64,000 bases of DNA, from positions 94,092,853-94,156,852 of the forward strand of contig OY744535.1 in the NCBI GenBank assembly GCA_963556195.1, in the 5' to 3' direction. The notes beneath the pieces are model-generated. The model was not told the origin of the DNA, did no database searches, and was given only the letters and a program-made list of their open reading frames with translations. Positions 35,487-46,129 of this stretch are shown piece after piece; position 1 is the first letter of the stretch; each line of letters begins with the position of its first letter. Source of the DNA: Sepiola atlantica. Taxonomy: Eukaryota; Mollusca; Cephalopoda; Sepiida; Sepiolidae. Made by a program: the position numbers and the translations under genes.

Positions 35487-35822
35487 ATTTATACAGGCAT
35501 GTACAAAATCTGCGACACCAGCATGTCGATGTTATCGACTAACAGCTATTATAAACTGAGATTTCATCTAGTAGAGTTAGAATCCGATCTTAACCTTAGA
35601 CCATCTTTCCAAATATGATCTAAGGTTTCTAACTTGGCCTCGTAGGATCTCAGTTTATAATAGCTATTGATCGATAACATCGACATGCCAGTGTCGCAGA
35701 TTTTGTATATATCTGTGTCAATAAAAAACAATCATATAGAAAAGCTCTATTTGATATTGAGCACTCTTTATAAACCCGGTTGTAATTCTTTAGATTACCA
35801 CCCTGTGGATGTTTTACCTGGA

Positions 35823-35826
<4 letters not shown>
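35487..35826. mobile_element. Foldback family J, complete copy
   Basis: Left arm from about 35487 and right arm to about 35730, with the TTGAGCACTCTTTATAAACC tail and (TA)n beyond. Same structure as 1407-1790. Confidence 0.75.

Positions 35827-35895
<69 letters not shown>
35827..35895. repeat. (TA)n microsatellite
   Basis: TA tract directly followed by the family F retrozyme-like element. Confidence 0.96.
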
Positions 35896-35897
<2 letters not shown>

Positions 35898-35973
35898 TAG
35901 GTGAACGTCCACAGGTTTAAGGTGTATCTGTGAACCGGGTTCGTTCCCTATGACAACCTGAGATTCTTATTTC

Positions 35974-36019
35974 CCTGCGCTGATGAGTGATAAAAGCTCG
36001 ATGCGACGTCGTACGTCGG
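35974..36019 (+). ncRNA. Hammerhead ribozyme relic, family F unit 1
   Basis: Stem I CCTGCG/CGTCGG with one mismatch. The core is CTGATGA. Stem II is poor. The GAA strand is mutated to GAT. Stem III is GCGA/TCGT with loop CG and a G-U closing pair. H17 = A. The A14 mutation should inactivate it. Confidence 0.5.
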
Positions 36020-36333
36020 TAAAATATTTAAAATAATTTAATATCATTATAAGCCCCTTCCAAATAAAATTAGAAGTTAGGTACTGTAAGAAAGATTAAA
36101 AATAAAAATAAACATTCACCTAAAAGCTTCAGTGAGCTGCTCTGACTCCGTCGTTGAGTGCTATCGAATTTTTAGATGTTTATGCTCGTAGCTTTCAGTG
36201 TTAACATCACTTAATTTCTCCGTTATTACGTGACCATTTCCCGTGGCCTAATTAGACTAGGTGAACGCCTACAGCTTCAAGGTGTTTCTTTCAACCATGT
36301 GCGCGCCCTATGACTGTCTGAGAGTGTCACTTC

Positions 36334-36366
36334 CCTGCGCTGATGAAAAACAACGTTTTACGTAGG
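36334..36366 (+). ncRNA. Deleted hammerhead, family F unit 2
   Basis: Stem I CCTGCG/CGTAGG pairs fully (one G-U) and CTGATGA is intact. Stem II and the GAA strand are reduced to a short A-rich segment. It is complementary evidence for the family F fold but not functional. Confidence 0.45.
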
Positions 36367-36432
36367 TAAAATAATAAAAATAATTTAATATTATATATAT
36401 AATATGCAACATACCGGGTGATTTATAACCAC

Positions 36433-36436
<4 letters not shown>

Positions 36437-36502
<66 letters not shown>
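36437..36502. repeat. (TA)n microsatellite
   Basis: TA tract that serves as the insertion site of the TIR element starting at 36503. Confidence 0.96.
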
Positions 36503-36507
<5 letters not shown>

Positions 36508-36877
36508 GATTCATAAGTCACTCAGCTATTAATTTTTGAAATTCTAAAGTTAAAAAATACGGTAATACAAAACATAAAGTTTATTCAACAAATTCATTTA
36601 TGGGAGTTTAAAATTACAGCAAATTTTCAAAATTTCCACCTTCGTTCTGCATGCATAGCTCCATTGTTTTTTGCAAGGAATTTACGACTCTTTGTAGAAT
36701 ATTTGATTGATTATGAAATAAATATATATAGAAACAAATATATGAAGGAATAAATTTAAAATAACAAATAGCAGTAGTTAGAGAGTAAGATAACAATTAT
36801 CAAAAGTTCATAGTATGTTTGTGTTTCATATGGTAATCCTTTTAAATAGCTAAGTGATGTGACTTATGAATCACCCT
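36503..36877 (-). mobile_element. Internally deleted Tc1/mariner-like transposon
   Basis: The terminal inverted repeats are AGGGTGATTCATAAGTCAC (36503-36521) and its exact complement at 36859-36877, flanked by TA-rich DNA compatible with a TA target-site duplication. At only 375 bp it is a deletion derivative, but it retains the 3' end of a transposase gene. Confidence 0.8.
36614..36796 (-). pseudogene. C-terminal scrap of a DDE transposase
   Basis: The last residues before the stop, LQKTMELCMQNEGGNFENLL, fit the conserved C-terminal end of IS630/Tc1/mariner-type transposases (Cys-Ile/Met, Asn-Gly-Gly-His/Asn-Phe-Glu). The preceding residues are low-similarity, AT-rich sequence, and no catalytic Asp/Glu region remains. 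The location between matching TIRs supports the call. Confidence 0.55.
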
Positions 36878-36892
36878 GTTTATATATATATG

Positions 36893-37232
36893 TTACACGA
36901 CAAAAAACCTCAGCGTCCCCTCCCTTCTCTCCCACCCTAAGACAAATTAAATACCACTTCCACCCCTCCCTATTTTCACTCACAGAGTTCCATGTTCTTT
37001 TCACTCCCTGCTACTGACTGACTTCTCTCAGCCCGGACCTTGGTCCAGCCCTCTTAGTAGCCACGGCTACTACTTTTTCTCATTAACCGATCATGTAAAC
37101 CCAATATTTCGATGTACTTGCATGACATTTTTCTTAAAATTATCATCCTCAGGAAGTCTTACAAACATAGACGAAACGTTGAGTAATATAGAAAAAAAAA
37201 TATCTCTTTGTTTTTCATTTTTCATTTCCCAT

Positions 37233-37240
<8 letters not shown>
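36893..37240 (+). mobile_element. Family I repeat, copy 2
   Basis: Pyrimidine-rich body and end (TCATCCTCAGGAAGTCTTAC, then AGACGAAACGTTGA). CTGATGA is mutated to CTCAGGA here. It runs into (CA)n(TA)n. Confidence 0.6.

Positions 37241-37241
<1 letters not shown>

Positions 37242-37293
<52 letters not shown>
37242..37293. repeat. (TA)n microsatellite
   Basis: TA tract at the end of family I copy 2. Confidence 0.95.
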
Positions 37294-37296
<3 letters not shown>

Positions 37297-37588
37297 TGTT
37301 GAATGTTGGTATTCTTTCCTTCTTATATAACTTTCAACTGTTAATAAGAAGAGAGATAATTAGAGAAATGATGAGCGAAAAATGTTGCAATAGTCGTCGA
37401 TATATCGAATATGTTCGAATGTCAAATACAGTGAGGGAGGGGGGGAAGTTATATATAGAAAGTCAATCGGAGAAAAGCAATCGTATACTAATTGTCCAAT
37501 TACAAAAAAATTGGAAAAAATTATAATCAACATTTTTTAAACATACCTCAATTCCAAAATTTAGGAATATTTTAAAATATCATCTGCG

Positions 37589-37590
<2 letters not shown>
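37294..37590. other. Short unassigned spacer
   Basis: Open frame read from the TA tract to 37526 has no recognisable domain. Confidence 0.3.
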
Positions 37591-37660
<70 letters not shown>

Positions 37661-37695
37661 TAAATATATATATATATACATATGTATATATATAA

Positions 37696-37726
<31 letters not shown>

Positions 37727-37747
37727 AATATACATATATATATATAA

Positions 37748-37830
<83 letters not shown>
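37591..37830. repeat. Long (TA)n microsatellite
   Basis: About 240 bp of TA with AAATATA and ACATATA interruptions. Confidence 0.97.
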
Positions 37831-37832
<2 letters not shown>

Positions 37833-38181
37833 CCAGGTAAAACATCCACAGGGTAGTAATCGAAACAATTACAACCGTGTTTATAAAAAGTGCTAAATAT
37901 CAAAATAGAGCTTTTATATAGTAATATTTTTTTACACAGACATGTACAAAATCGGCGACACTGGCATGTCGGTGTTATCGATCAACAGCTATTATAAACT
38001 GAGATCTCATCAGGTAGAGTTAAAATCCTATCTTAACCTTAGATAACATTTGGAAATACCCAAATGTTATCTAAGGTTCAAAATTCTACATGATGAGATC
38101 TTAGTTTATAATAGCTGTTGATCGATAACATCGACATGCCAGTGTCGCAGATTTTGTACAGATCTGTGTAAATAAAGATAA

Positions 38182-38182
<1 letters not shown>
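37831..38182. mobile_element. Foldback family J, complete copy, reverse tail
   Basis: The tail is present in reverse on the left (37831-37915) and the inverted arms follow at about 37935-38050 and 38060-38178. (TA)n lies on both sides. Confidence 0.75.

Positions 38183-38212
<30 letters not shown>
38183..38212. repeat. (TA)n microsatellite
   Basis: Short TA tract. Confidence 0.93.
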
Positions 38213-38735
38213 AGTCTGTTGTTATACCAATCGGTCTCTGACTCTGATCCTTATTGTATGAATCCGAATGATACGACTCTTTCATCGGGTCGATTCTTAT
38301 TTTAGCATTGTTTTCGTTATTTCTTTCATGCATACAGTAGGAACCTCGTAAATAATACCAACAAACCTGAGGTGTTCGTGCCAGTCGGAGATTCGTCATT
38401 GACAATCAGTCCGATAATGTCTTTGTTGATGTTGAACTGAATTATGCTCCTGGTCAGTCTATACTTTCTCTTTGAGAAGGGTTTCATGTATATTTAATAG
38501 CCTGAAGCGCCCTTTCAAGAGAAATACCGACAGGGCTGCTCAGGCATTTTTGTTGGTAAAAGTGAGCTAAACTTAATTCACCAGTTTCTCAACTTTTTAC
38601 CTGTCGAGGTAAATAAAAGTATGTAAAATGAATCCATCACATCGTTTGGTTTGTACGGCTCAATTCTAAAATTAGATGCTGATAGGGGGAATCGCGTGAT
38701 GGTTGGCAAGATCTGGAGTCAAAGTAATGCTCTGG
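38213..38735. other. Unassigned spacer
   Basis: No feature recognised. Confidence 0.3.
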
Positions 38736-38805
38736 AACAGAACGGAATCGAACTTACTACCGCCAGATTGTCAGTCTACGTTAGGTACCACTTCAGCACT
38801 ATCCC
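38736..38805 (-). repeat. Degenerate tRNA-derived SINE head
   Basis: On minus, AAGTGGTACCTAACG resembles an A box and AAGTTCGATTCC is a near-consensus B box at the expected distance. Confidence 0.55.
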
Positions 38806-38889
38806 CTTCTGTTACGTGACTATGAGGGCCTATTATTTTTTTCTAAAAAGAGTGATAAACATGTACAATGTCCAGATTTATTTAAAACT

Positions 38890-39061
38890 TCAATGGTTCA
38901 ATGCAAGGTATATTCTGTAATCAAATTATGTGTATTATTCTTTCCTTAAGCCAAGGATTTTCAAAGATCGAAATATTATCATCAAAGGAATTATATAGAT
39001 AGATAAGTTGGCAGTGGAGAAGCCAAATTTAACATTTGAAAAAGTATTAAGAAATGGAAAG

Positions 39062-39063
<2 letters not shown>
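38890..39063 (+). repeat. PLE-related fragment
   Basis: Homologous to 48665-48800, which leads into PLE coding sequence (shared TTCTTTCCTTAAGCCAAGG, TTTTCAAAGAT and GTTGGCAGT). The frame is broken. It ends in (TA)n at 39065-39099. Confidence 0.55.

Positions 39064-39064
<1 letters not shown>

Positions 39065-39099
<35 letters not shown>
39065..39099. repeat. (TA)n microsatellite
   Basis: TA tract. Confidence 0.94.
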
Positions 39100-39101
<2 letters not shown>

Positions 39102-39559
39102 ACTAGCAGGATTCGTGCCCCAGTGTGTCACGTGGATAATAGAAAATAGTTATCTTTATTTAAAGAATATAATTAGTAGCATATCAAAAAGAAAAATATA
39201 AAAAAATGTAACTTTTTCACCGCTTAAGAAAGAGAAGCTTATTCTAGTAACAGCCGGGCTGTATTATATTTGAAAACTAATGAGAAAAGGCCCCTCCTCC
39301 GACTACAATTAGTATGATCGTGAAATAGTGTTCATACACTTTTATTCACTATTCTCATTGAGAAATGAAAACAAATTGATACGAACGAAAAAAATTTAGT
39401 TGTTTTTTTGTTATCCTAAGTTTGAGGTTTAGTTCGGAAAAAGTGGTTTTAGTTTGGTTCGTGCCGTGTCAGACACAAAGTAATATTTAAGTAAATTTGT
39501 TTTAAATTGTTACTTGTTTATATTTTTAAATTGTTTGTTACAAATAAAATAAATAAACA
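39100..39559. other. Unassigned spacer
   Basis: No feature recognised. Confidence 0.3.
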
Positions 39560-40142
39560 CGCCGCGCGTGCGTGGTCCCCCTCTGTATGTGACTCGAAGT
39601 GGCGAGTGTAAAATGCAATAAATTTGGGCAATTTGGGGCATTTTTACCCCCCTTTGACCCTCTGGGGGCGCGAACCAGAATTTTTTTAGGTCAAGAATGC
39701 TCATTTTATATCCAGAACAATTGCCTCTACATTTTGGCCAAGTTTCAAAATAATTGAATGGATGGATCAAACGGAGAAAGGGTAATTTTTGCCATTTTGG
39801 GCGCTTTTGAGCTCCTGGGGGCGCGAACCAGATTTATTTCAAGGTCAGCAATACTTATTTTCTATTAGGAACAATTGCCTCCACATTTTAGTCAAGTTTC
39901 AAAGACATTGAATGGATGGATGAAAAGTTATGGGGCAAAAATTTTTTTTTTTTTGCCATTTCGGGGCCTATTGACCCCCTGGGGGGCTAACCAGATTTAT
40001 TTTGAAAAATCTGAGAATGTCACTTTCTAACATGACCAAAGTTACAACTTCATGCAAAATTTCAGAGAAATTCAATGGCTGGTTGCGGAGAAAAATCCGG
40101 ACGGACGGACGGAAACATAGTTCTCCTGATTTTATAAATCGT
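39560..40142 (-). repeat. Dispersed repeat family M, minus copy
   Basis: Reverse-orientation counterpart of 18478-19075, with the same three subrepeats (GGGGGCGCGAACCAGA at about 39664 and 39816, and GGGGGGCTAACCAGA at about 39980). Confidence 0.8.
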
Positions 40143-40149
40143 GGGACTA

Positions 40150-42210
40150 ATTATAATTAACTTAAGATACTTCTTAAAATATTCATAGAAATAAAATTAT
40201 TTATTTTTCTGTATGTTTATTTTTTAATAAATGTATGGTATTTTTAGGCACAGTTATCCGGTTTTTAAAGTAGGGAAAGTCTATTTTTCTAAAAATAAAA
40301 ACTTCCGAATGTAGACGTAAATGATAAGCAAGTTGGTACTGTGAAGAAATCCCCATGACTTGTATTTCATCAAACAGACAATTGGAAGTGCTTGTGGAAT
40401 AATTGCTCTAGTTCACGCTTGGATAGACAATGCAGAGCAAATTGCTTTCCAGCGGAAACCAAGTCTGTGACCTCAGCAAGAAAAAGTCTTTCATGAGACA
40501 AAAGTATGTCAAAAGATGTGTTTTTATATATGTGTGCGTAGTCGGCGTAAACCATCCGGTGATGGGAAATAAAGTTAACCAAAGTTTTTCAATATACGTT
40601 CTGTTCTTTGTCATTCTTGTTGGATCTTCCCAGGTACCCCGAAAGAACGGGTAATGAAACATGCATTTAGTTATTGTTTTTATTGGAGAGAAACAATAAA
40701 TAAAAATGTGTTTTTTAGGAAAATAATTTGCTTTGGAAAATGCTGAATATATTTATGTTTGATGATTCCAAAAAAGATCACTTCGTTTAAATAATTTATA
40801 GGCAATGTTTTTTATATGAATTTTTTACTATTGGATTAGTACAAACTATGTACTCTAACTATTATTTTTTATTCGATCAATGACATGCCTTTAGTTGCAC
40901 ACAAACAGACAAACACCCAAAACATCAAAACTTTTAAATAACGTACTAGTTAATACCCGCTCCTCAAGCGTTGTTACTATTGTAGATTTCCTCCATAGTA
41001 AACATTTTTTATAGTGCACTTTTTAAAACAAATATTCTAACGAATATGTTCGTTCGAAAAAAAAGAACGAATACATTCCTTTCGTTACCAATAATAATAT
41101 CAACAATATACGTGAGACGTGAAAACTACTGAGCCACAAAACTCATAAGCAAATTTGTAAGTTATATAACTTTTTTATATTTTTTTATTTTTGTAGATTG
41201 TTGAAGTTATGGATTGATGCCTTTCTAGAAAATAGAGAATATTTATTATGAGGAAGTCATCAAGTATTTTTTATCTGAAAGGCATGTCACCATCTGAAAT
41301 CGATAATGGTATAAATGTAGACCTTAGCAGAGGATTGCCCTATAGATGGCACTCGTACGCGTTTGCTTACCGAATTCAGATAAAGATACTTGATGATTGC
41401 AGGATACTCAATTGTCTTTTTTCTCAGTAGACTATCGACTCCGTTACTTAAATGAATACTGAAAAATTATAACAGAAATAGTTCAATCTTACAAACTGGT
41501 ACTTAAACTGTTCAGTAGTGACTAAATGTGAAGCCAATAATATACATGTATTGTTAGGCTCAACACTTGTCAGTCACTACAGCGTTATATTTATTTATAG
41601 ATAATTACAGAAGATGAAAAAAAAACATCGATACTGTCGGTTTCGAATCCAAACAAATGGGACCTATAGTTGGTCTCGCACATCTAAAAAAACAATAATA
41701 TATTTAACATTCTCGAAATTCATACTGGAATTGTATGCAAAGACCCGTAGCATAGCGGATAAAGTATTTAGTGAAAATTCAGTTCTAAGTGACTCTCTTC
41801 CATAATTGCGGATTACTTAGGCCATCTGCCTGGTTATGACTGCCCGAACGAGAGCATGTTACTCATGTGGATTCCATAAGGAGTTCCGTTCGAAGTTCCG
41901 TACGGGGTCCTGCGTTCAGCGGAGGGATTCCTAAGTTCTACAGGATGTACCCGAAGAAGGTCGGGAGTTACATCGGCCGGGCTTTGTGAAAATAGAACAG
42001 TAGTCCGAATGATCCAACACATTCTACAAGTAAATCGTTTAAATTCTACTTCTTTATAGTAGACTGTGGCCGTCTATAGTGACCAACATATTGGTCACTA
42101 TTAAAGGAGTTGTACTGTAATAGAAGGACCAACATTTCAAATCGGAAATTCGATTAAAAGCTTACTTTAATGAAAAGCTACAATAAAAATAATGTCGATA
42201 TCACATTATG
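40150..42210. other. Spacer with scattered repeat scraps
   Basis: Only a dispersed scrap near 41950-42015 (TTACATCGGCCGGGC, AACAGTAGTCCGAATGATCC) is related to other repeats in the window. No gene is recognised. Opposing frames at 40370-40662 overlap on both strands. Confidence 0.4.
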
Positions 42211-42216
42211 TAAACC

Positions 42217-43196
42217 ATTGGTTTGTTGTAAGGTAGTGTTAAGATACAACACGTTTTGTTATGATATTGGTTTGTTGTGAATTAGTGTTAAGATACAACA
42301 CGTTTTGTTATGATATTGGTTTGTTGTGAGGTAATGTTAAGATACATGTTTTGTTATGATATTGGTTTGTTGTGAGGTAGTGTTAAGATACAACACGTTT
42401 TGTTATGATATTGGTTTGTTGTGAGGTAGTGTTAAGATACAACACGTTTTGTTATGATATTGGTTTGTTGTGAGGTAGTGTTAAGATACAACACGTTTTG
42501 TTATGATATTGGTTTGTTGTGAGGTAGTGTTAAGATACAACACGTTTTGTTATGATATTGGTTTGGTGTGAGGTAGTGTTAAGATACAACACGTTTTGTT
42601 ATGATATTGGTTTGTTGTGAGGTAGTGTTAAGATACAACACGTTTTGTTATGATATTGGTTTGTTGTGAGGTAGTGTTAAGATACAACACGTTTTGTTAT
42701 GATATTGGTTTGTTGTGAGGTAGTGTTAAGATACAACACGTTTTGTTATGATATTGGTTTGTTGTGAGGTAGTGTTAAGATACAACACGTTTTGTTATGA
42801 TATTGGTTTGTTGTGAGGTAGTGTTAAGATACAACACGTTTTGTTATGATATTGGTTTGTTGTGAGGTAGTGTTAAGATACAACACGTTTTGTTATGATA
42901 TTGGTTTGTTGTGAGGTAGTGTTAAGATACAACACGTTTTGTTATGATATTGGTTTGTTGTGAGGTAGTGTTAAGATACAACACGTTTTGTTATGATATT
43001 GGTTTGTTGTGAGGTAGTGTTAAGATACAACACGTTTTGTTATGATATTGGTTTGTTGTGAGGTAGTGTTAAGATACAACACGTTTTGTTATGATATTGG
43101 TTTGTTGTGAGGTAGTGTTAAGATACAACACGTTTTGTTATGATATTGGTTTGTTGTGTGGTAGTGTACAGATACAACACGTTTTGTTATGATAAC
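42217..43196 (+). repeat. 49-bp minisatellite, about 20 units
   Basis: The unit reads TTGGTTTGTTGTGAGGTAGT, then GTTAAGATACAACACG, then TTTTGTTATGATA. It is nearly identical across the array, with degenerate edge units. Each unit can form hairpins GTGTT/AACAC and, overlapping it, TGTTGT/ACAACA. It is non-coding. Confidence 0.97.
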
Positions 43197-43199
43197 TTC

Positions 43200-45754
43200 G
43201 CCATTTTGAAAATGGCGTTTATCGTGTTCTGCATTCGAAATCTTCATTTTTATTTTATCTTACATCACACTCCAAAACAAATTTGACTACTATATAACTT
43301 CAGTTCAGGTTAAAGTCAGCAGAATGTTTCGATATCGATACAAAATTATCAACTAATTTATTTTATCACAGAGCATTAATTCTAAACTTATCTATTTATG
43401 TATTATATAAAAACAATTGGAACTTATATAGAGAACGACCTGCATTTCCGTGACTTCGCGTCGTCAAGGGTCGGGCAGGTTACGGAAGCGCCCGAGTATT
43501 GCCGAAATTATTAGCCAATAACGTTGCAGCATGCAGCCGATTACTTATGGCAAAAATGAATTTCTGGACCAGATGCCTAGATTTATTTGATGTATATCGT
43601 TACTATTTGAACATTTCGAATGTAAAAAAAAACTTTAAACCCTAACCCTAAAAAGGGTTCCATCTCCCATATTACCCGTTTTAATGATACAACATTATAT
43701 CAAATACAGCTCAGGTTACCAACTATTTTGTTAAAATTGAAGATCAAGTATAGTGTGACCTATATTTAGTATTCTTGAGCAAGTAAAAATGTGTTTTAAA
43801 ACGTGTCATAGTTGCATTGTTCACCAAGTTTTAATCATGGATGTTCGGCTGGCTTTGTTTTATCTATTACACGCATATTATCAGTAAAAGGCTAAATAAT
43901 GAATTTGCTTAATATTCAGCGAACCATAAAAACCCAGGTTTGTATATGTGTAATTATCGAAAAGATGATGTCTATCCAAACAATCTTCGGACTATTACAG
44001 GGCTAAAGGCGACTATCACAGCCAAAATCACGGAGTGCGTTAGAGTTATTCACAATTTTGCGGGTCGTATCCATGCATGATTATTAAAAAACATGGTTGA
44101 CATTCAAGACTGCAACTTTCTGGACATGTCAGACATACCGTCTTGTTTATTAATTCAGTTTATTAAACAAAAAAACAATTATCGCATTTTATTAAAATCA
44201 TCTATCGACGAGATCTGAAAAAAAAACACAAAATTAACTCGAGGAAAAAGCTGATTCAGATTAGGTTAGCAGATTTTTTGTGTGATCGACAGGTGTTTGC
44301 CTTCGTGTTACAGAAACTGAAGAAAATGATGATTCCGTGATGATCAGGTAATTCAAACCGCCGCAGAAATAGACATTTACTGAATATCTGCAAGGCCTCT
44401 TACACATGTACGTCTGTTCATGAATTCATATGCGTTTTCAAATGCGTCATCGCACTTTTACATGATGCTTTGTATGTCGAGCGGTCGGTAGATAGATGAA
44501 TATGTTGCGCTTCGGTTGAAAGTGCTATTTTTATGGTTAAATCTGAGGTTGCTGTGATTACGACCTCGGCGTTCGCAGTTCGAATCCAGCCGTTTCCATG
44601 GAACTGTTTTCACCATGTATTTGGCAAATATTTACGCAGTCCCTCTTCTGAGTATCTTATTTTAGAAATAAAAAAGTATATTTATCGACATCGTCTGACG
44701 ACATGAACGTTACAATTCCAAATGAACTCGGTCCAGTACCATCATATTTCACTATAGATGTTGGCAACATTCACGTAAGTAAATTATTCTACAAAGAACG
44801 AAGCTCTAGATGTGCCAAGTTGGAAGCCAGTTGGTTCCATAGCATAGAATTAACTCATCAATGTTAGCAACCTCTACGTTTATCCTCGTGGAAGTACCTG
44901 ATTTATATAAGGACTAGGGAAATCAATGTCAACAACAGAATCGAAATTGTCAAAAATTGATCGTATCATGCTAAATGATATGAATTTACGGTGTCATCAT
45001 AATTATTGTGAAAGTACAATACACAATTTGCTTGGATAAATATATTTAATTCTGATTTAAGGCAGTGACACATCATTGTAGGTGTGCGTTTTACTCTGAC
45101 AAATTTGTGTTATTTATATATATTCAAACTAATCTTGATTTCCCCCTGCATCTACAGTCTCAATAGTAAAATAACCGAAAACTTACTGATCAAATCGTTC
45201 ATGCTCAGCACTTACGACATTTCTTTAAACGTGTTTCACGAAGTATGCGTACATTTTGTCCCCGTTTACAAATTATTACATTTATTTCAAATGAACCGGT
45301 TCTCTCAAGTACGTATTCCCACAAAGAGGTAAGCAAATGTACACCTGTATTATTCTCTTCAGGCTGACATTTTTAGAAAGTTATAAGATGTCGAATGAAG
45401 AAAAGTTGCTAATTTAACACCGGTTTAACCGATTTGTTCAAATTATAAACAACACATTACATAATTTTTCAATTTATTTAATTATTATTTTTTTTTAAAT
45501 ACCATCAATTACATATTATTATAAATGTTTGCTTTGATTATTTATCAGAGAAGATAAATAATATATTTCCAAGTAAATACATATGTTTGCTTCTTTCTTA
45601 TTAAAAATATCGATTTGTCATTTTGTTTTTTGTTTTTTTTACATTCTAAAATCGATTTAACGTTTCTCTGATTTTAAACGTCTATTGTTTGTTGTTAGAT
45701 TTTTACTTTTAAATATAAAATTAACGATAAAGTGAACGATTTACCGGTATTTAT
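43200..45754. other. Largely unassigned spacer
   Basis: Contains AACCCTAACCCTAA at about 43639 (two telomere-like units) and the SINE head at 44532. No gene is recognised. The frame at 45084-45332 is anonymous. Confidence 0.35.
44532..44600 (+). repeat. tRNA-derived SINE head
   Basis: TGGTTAAATCTGAGG resembles an A box and AGTTCGAATCC is a B box about 40 bp on. The following GCCGTTTCCATGG is SINE-like. Confidence 0.6.
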
Positions 45755-46126
45755 TTACTCATCTCCAGGAGTTAGGTACAAGGCCAGTTTGATCTTACTC
45801 CCACAAGTAAGATGTGACCCAAGGTCGGGTCGGGAAAGTGGGGTTTGAAAAGCCAGCGCCCGAGAGGTGAGAACTCTGGCCATTAAAAATTGCCTGGGCA
45901 GCCCCGTCGGCATTTCCCGGTAGGGGCGCCTCAGGTAGTAAGCAATAAACTTACTCCTCCCCAAAGAGGGGGGGGCGAGGCATGGAAGGGTGGACCTCCT
46001 AGAACTGCACAGACCCATAGACCGGCGTAAATCAAGCCCCGAAGGCCAAGACGATACCAGTCTATAGGGTGCAGTATCCATCGGAACAGATACTAGACTT
46101 TGATCTTAGTCAAAGGCCAAGAACGA
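45755..46126 (-). mobile_element. SINE-like element with U2 snRNA 5' head
   Basis: Read on minus, the element starts with about 45 nt matching the 5' end of U2 snRNA (46081-46126). It continues with a GC-richer body (GGCCTTCGGGGCTTGATTTA, GCCGACGGGGCTGCCCAG, AATGGCCAGAGT) and ends near TACCTAACTCCTGGAGATGA. The body, without the U2 head, recurs at 54228-54540 and partially again at 54541-54625. The apparent open frame has no family similarity. snRNA-headed SINEs (SINE/U) are known in some vertebrates. This would be a separate case. Confidence 0.7.
46081..46126 (-). ncRNA. U2 snRNA 5'-end-like segment (truncated)
   Basis: The minus strand begins ATCG, then CTTGGCCTTTGACTAAGATC, then CTAGTATCTGTTC. 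This follows U2 snRNA from its 5' terminus through the branch-point recognition region (GUAGUA in U2, CTAGTA here), with a few mismatches. The rest of U2 (Sm site, stem-loops III and IV) is absent, so this is not a functional snRNA gene. Confidence 0.8.
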
Positions 46127-46129
46127 TTT

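Larger units (their letters stand above)
35896..36405 (+). mobile_element. Family F retrozyme-like element, tandem units 360 bp apart
   Basis: CTAGGTGAACG recurs at 35897 and 36257. Each unit has a tRNA-like head (B box GGGTTCGTTCCC in the first), then TTCCCTGCGCTGATGA, a hammerhead-derived motif, and an AATTTAATAT end. The layout matches families A and G but the sequence is unrelated. Both ribozymes carry damage. Confidence 0.7.

Noticed and set aside
46081..46126. Functional U2 snRNA gene
   Set aside because: Only the first ~45 nt are present. The Sm site and 3' stem-loops are missing.
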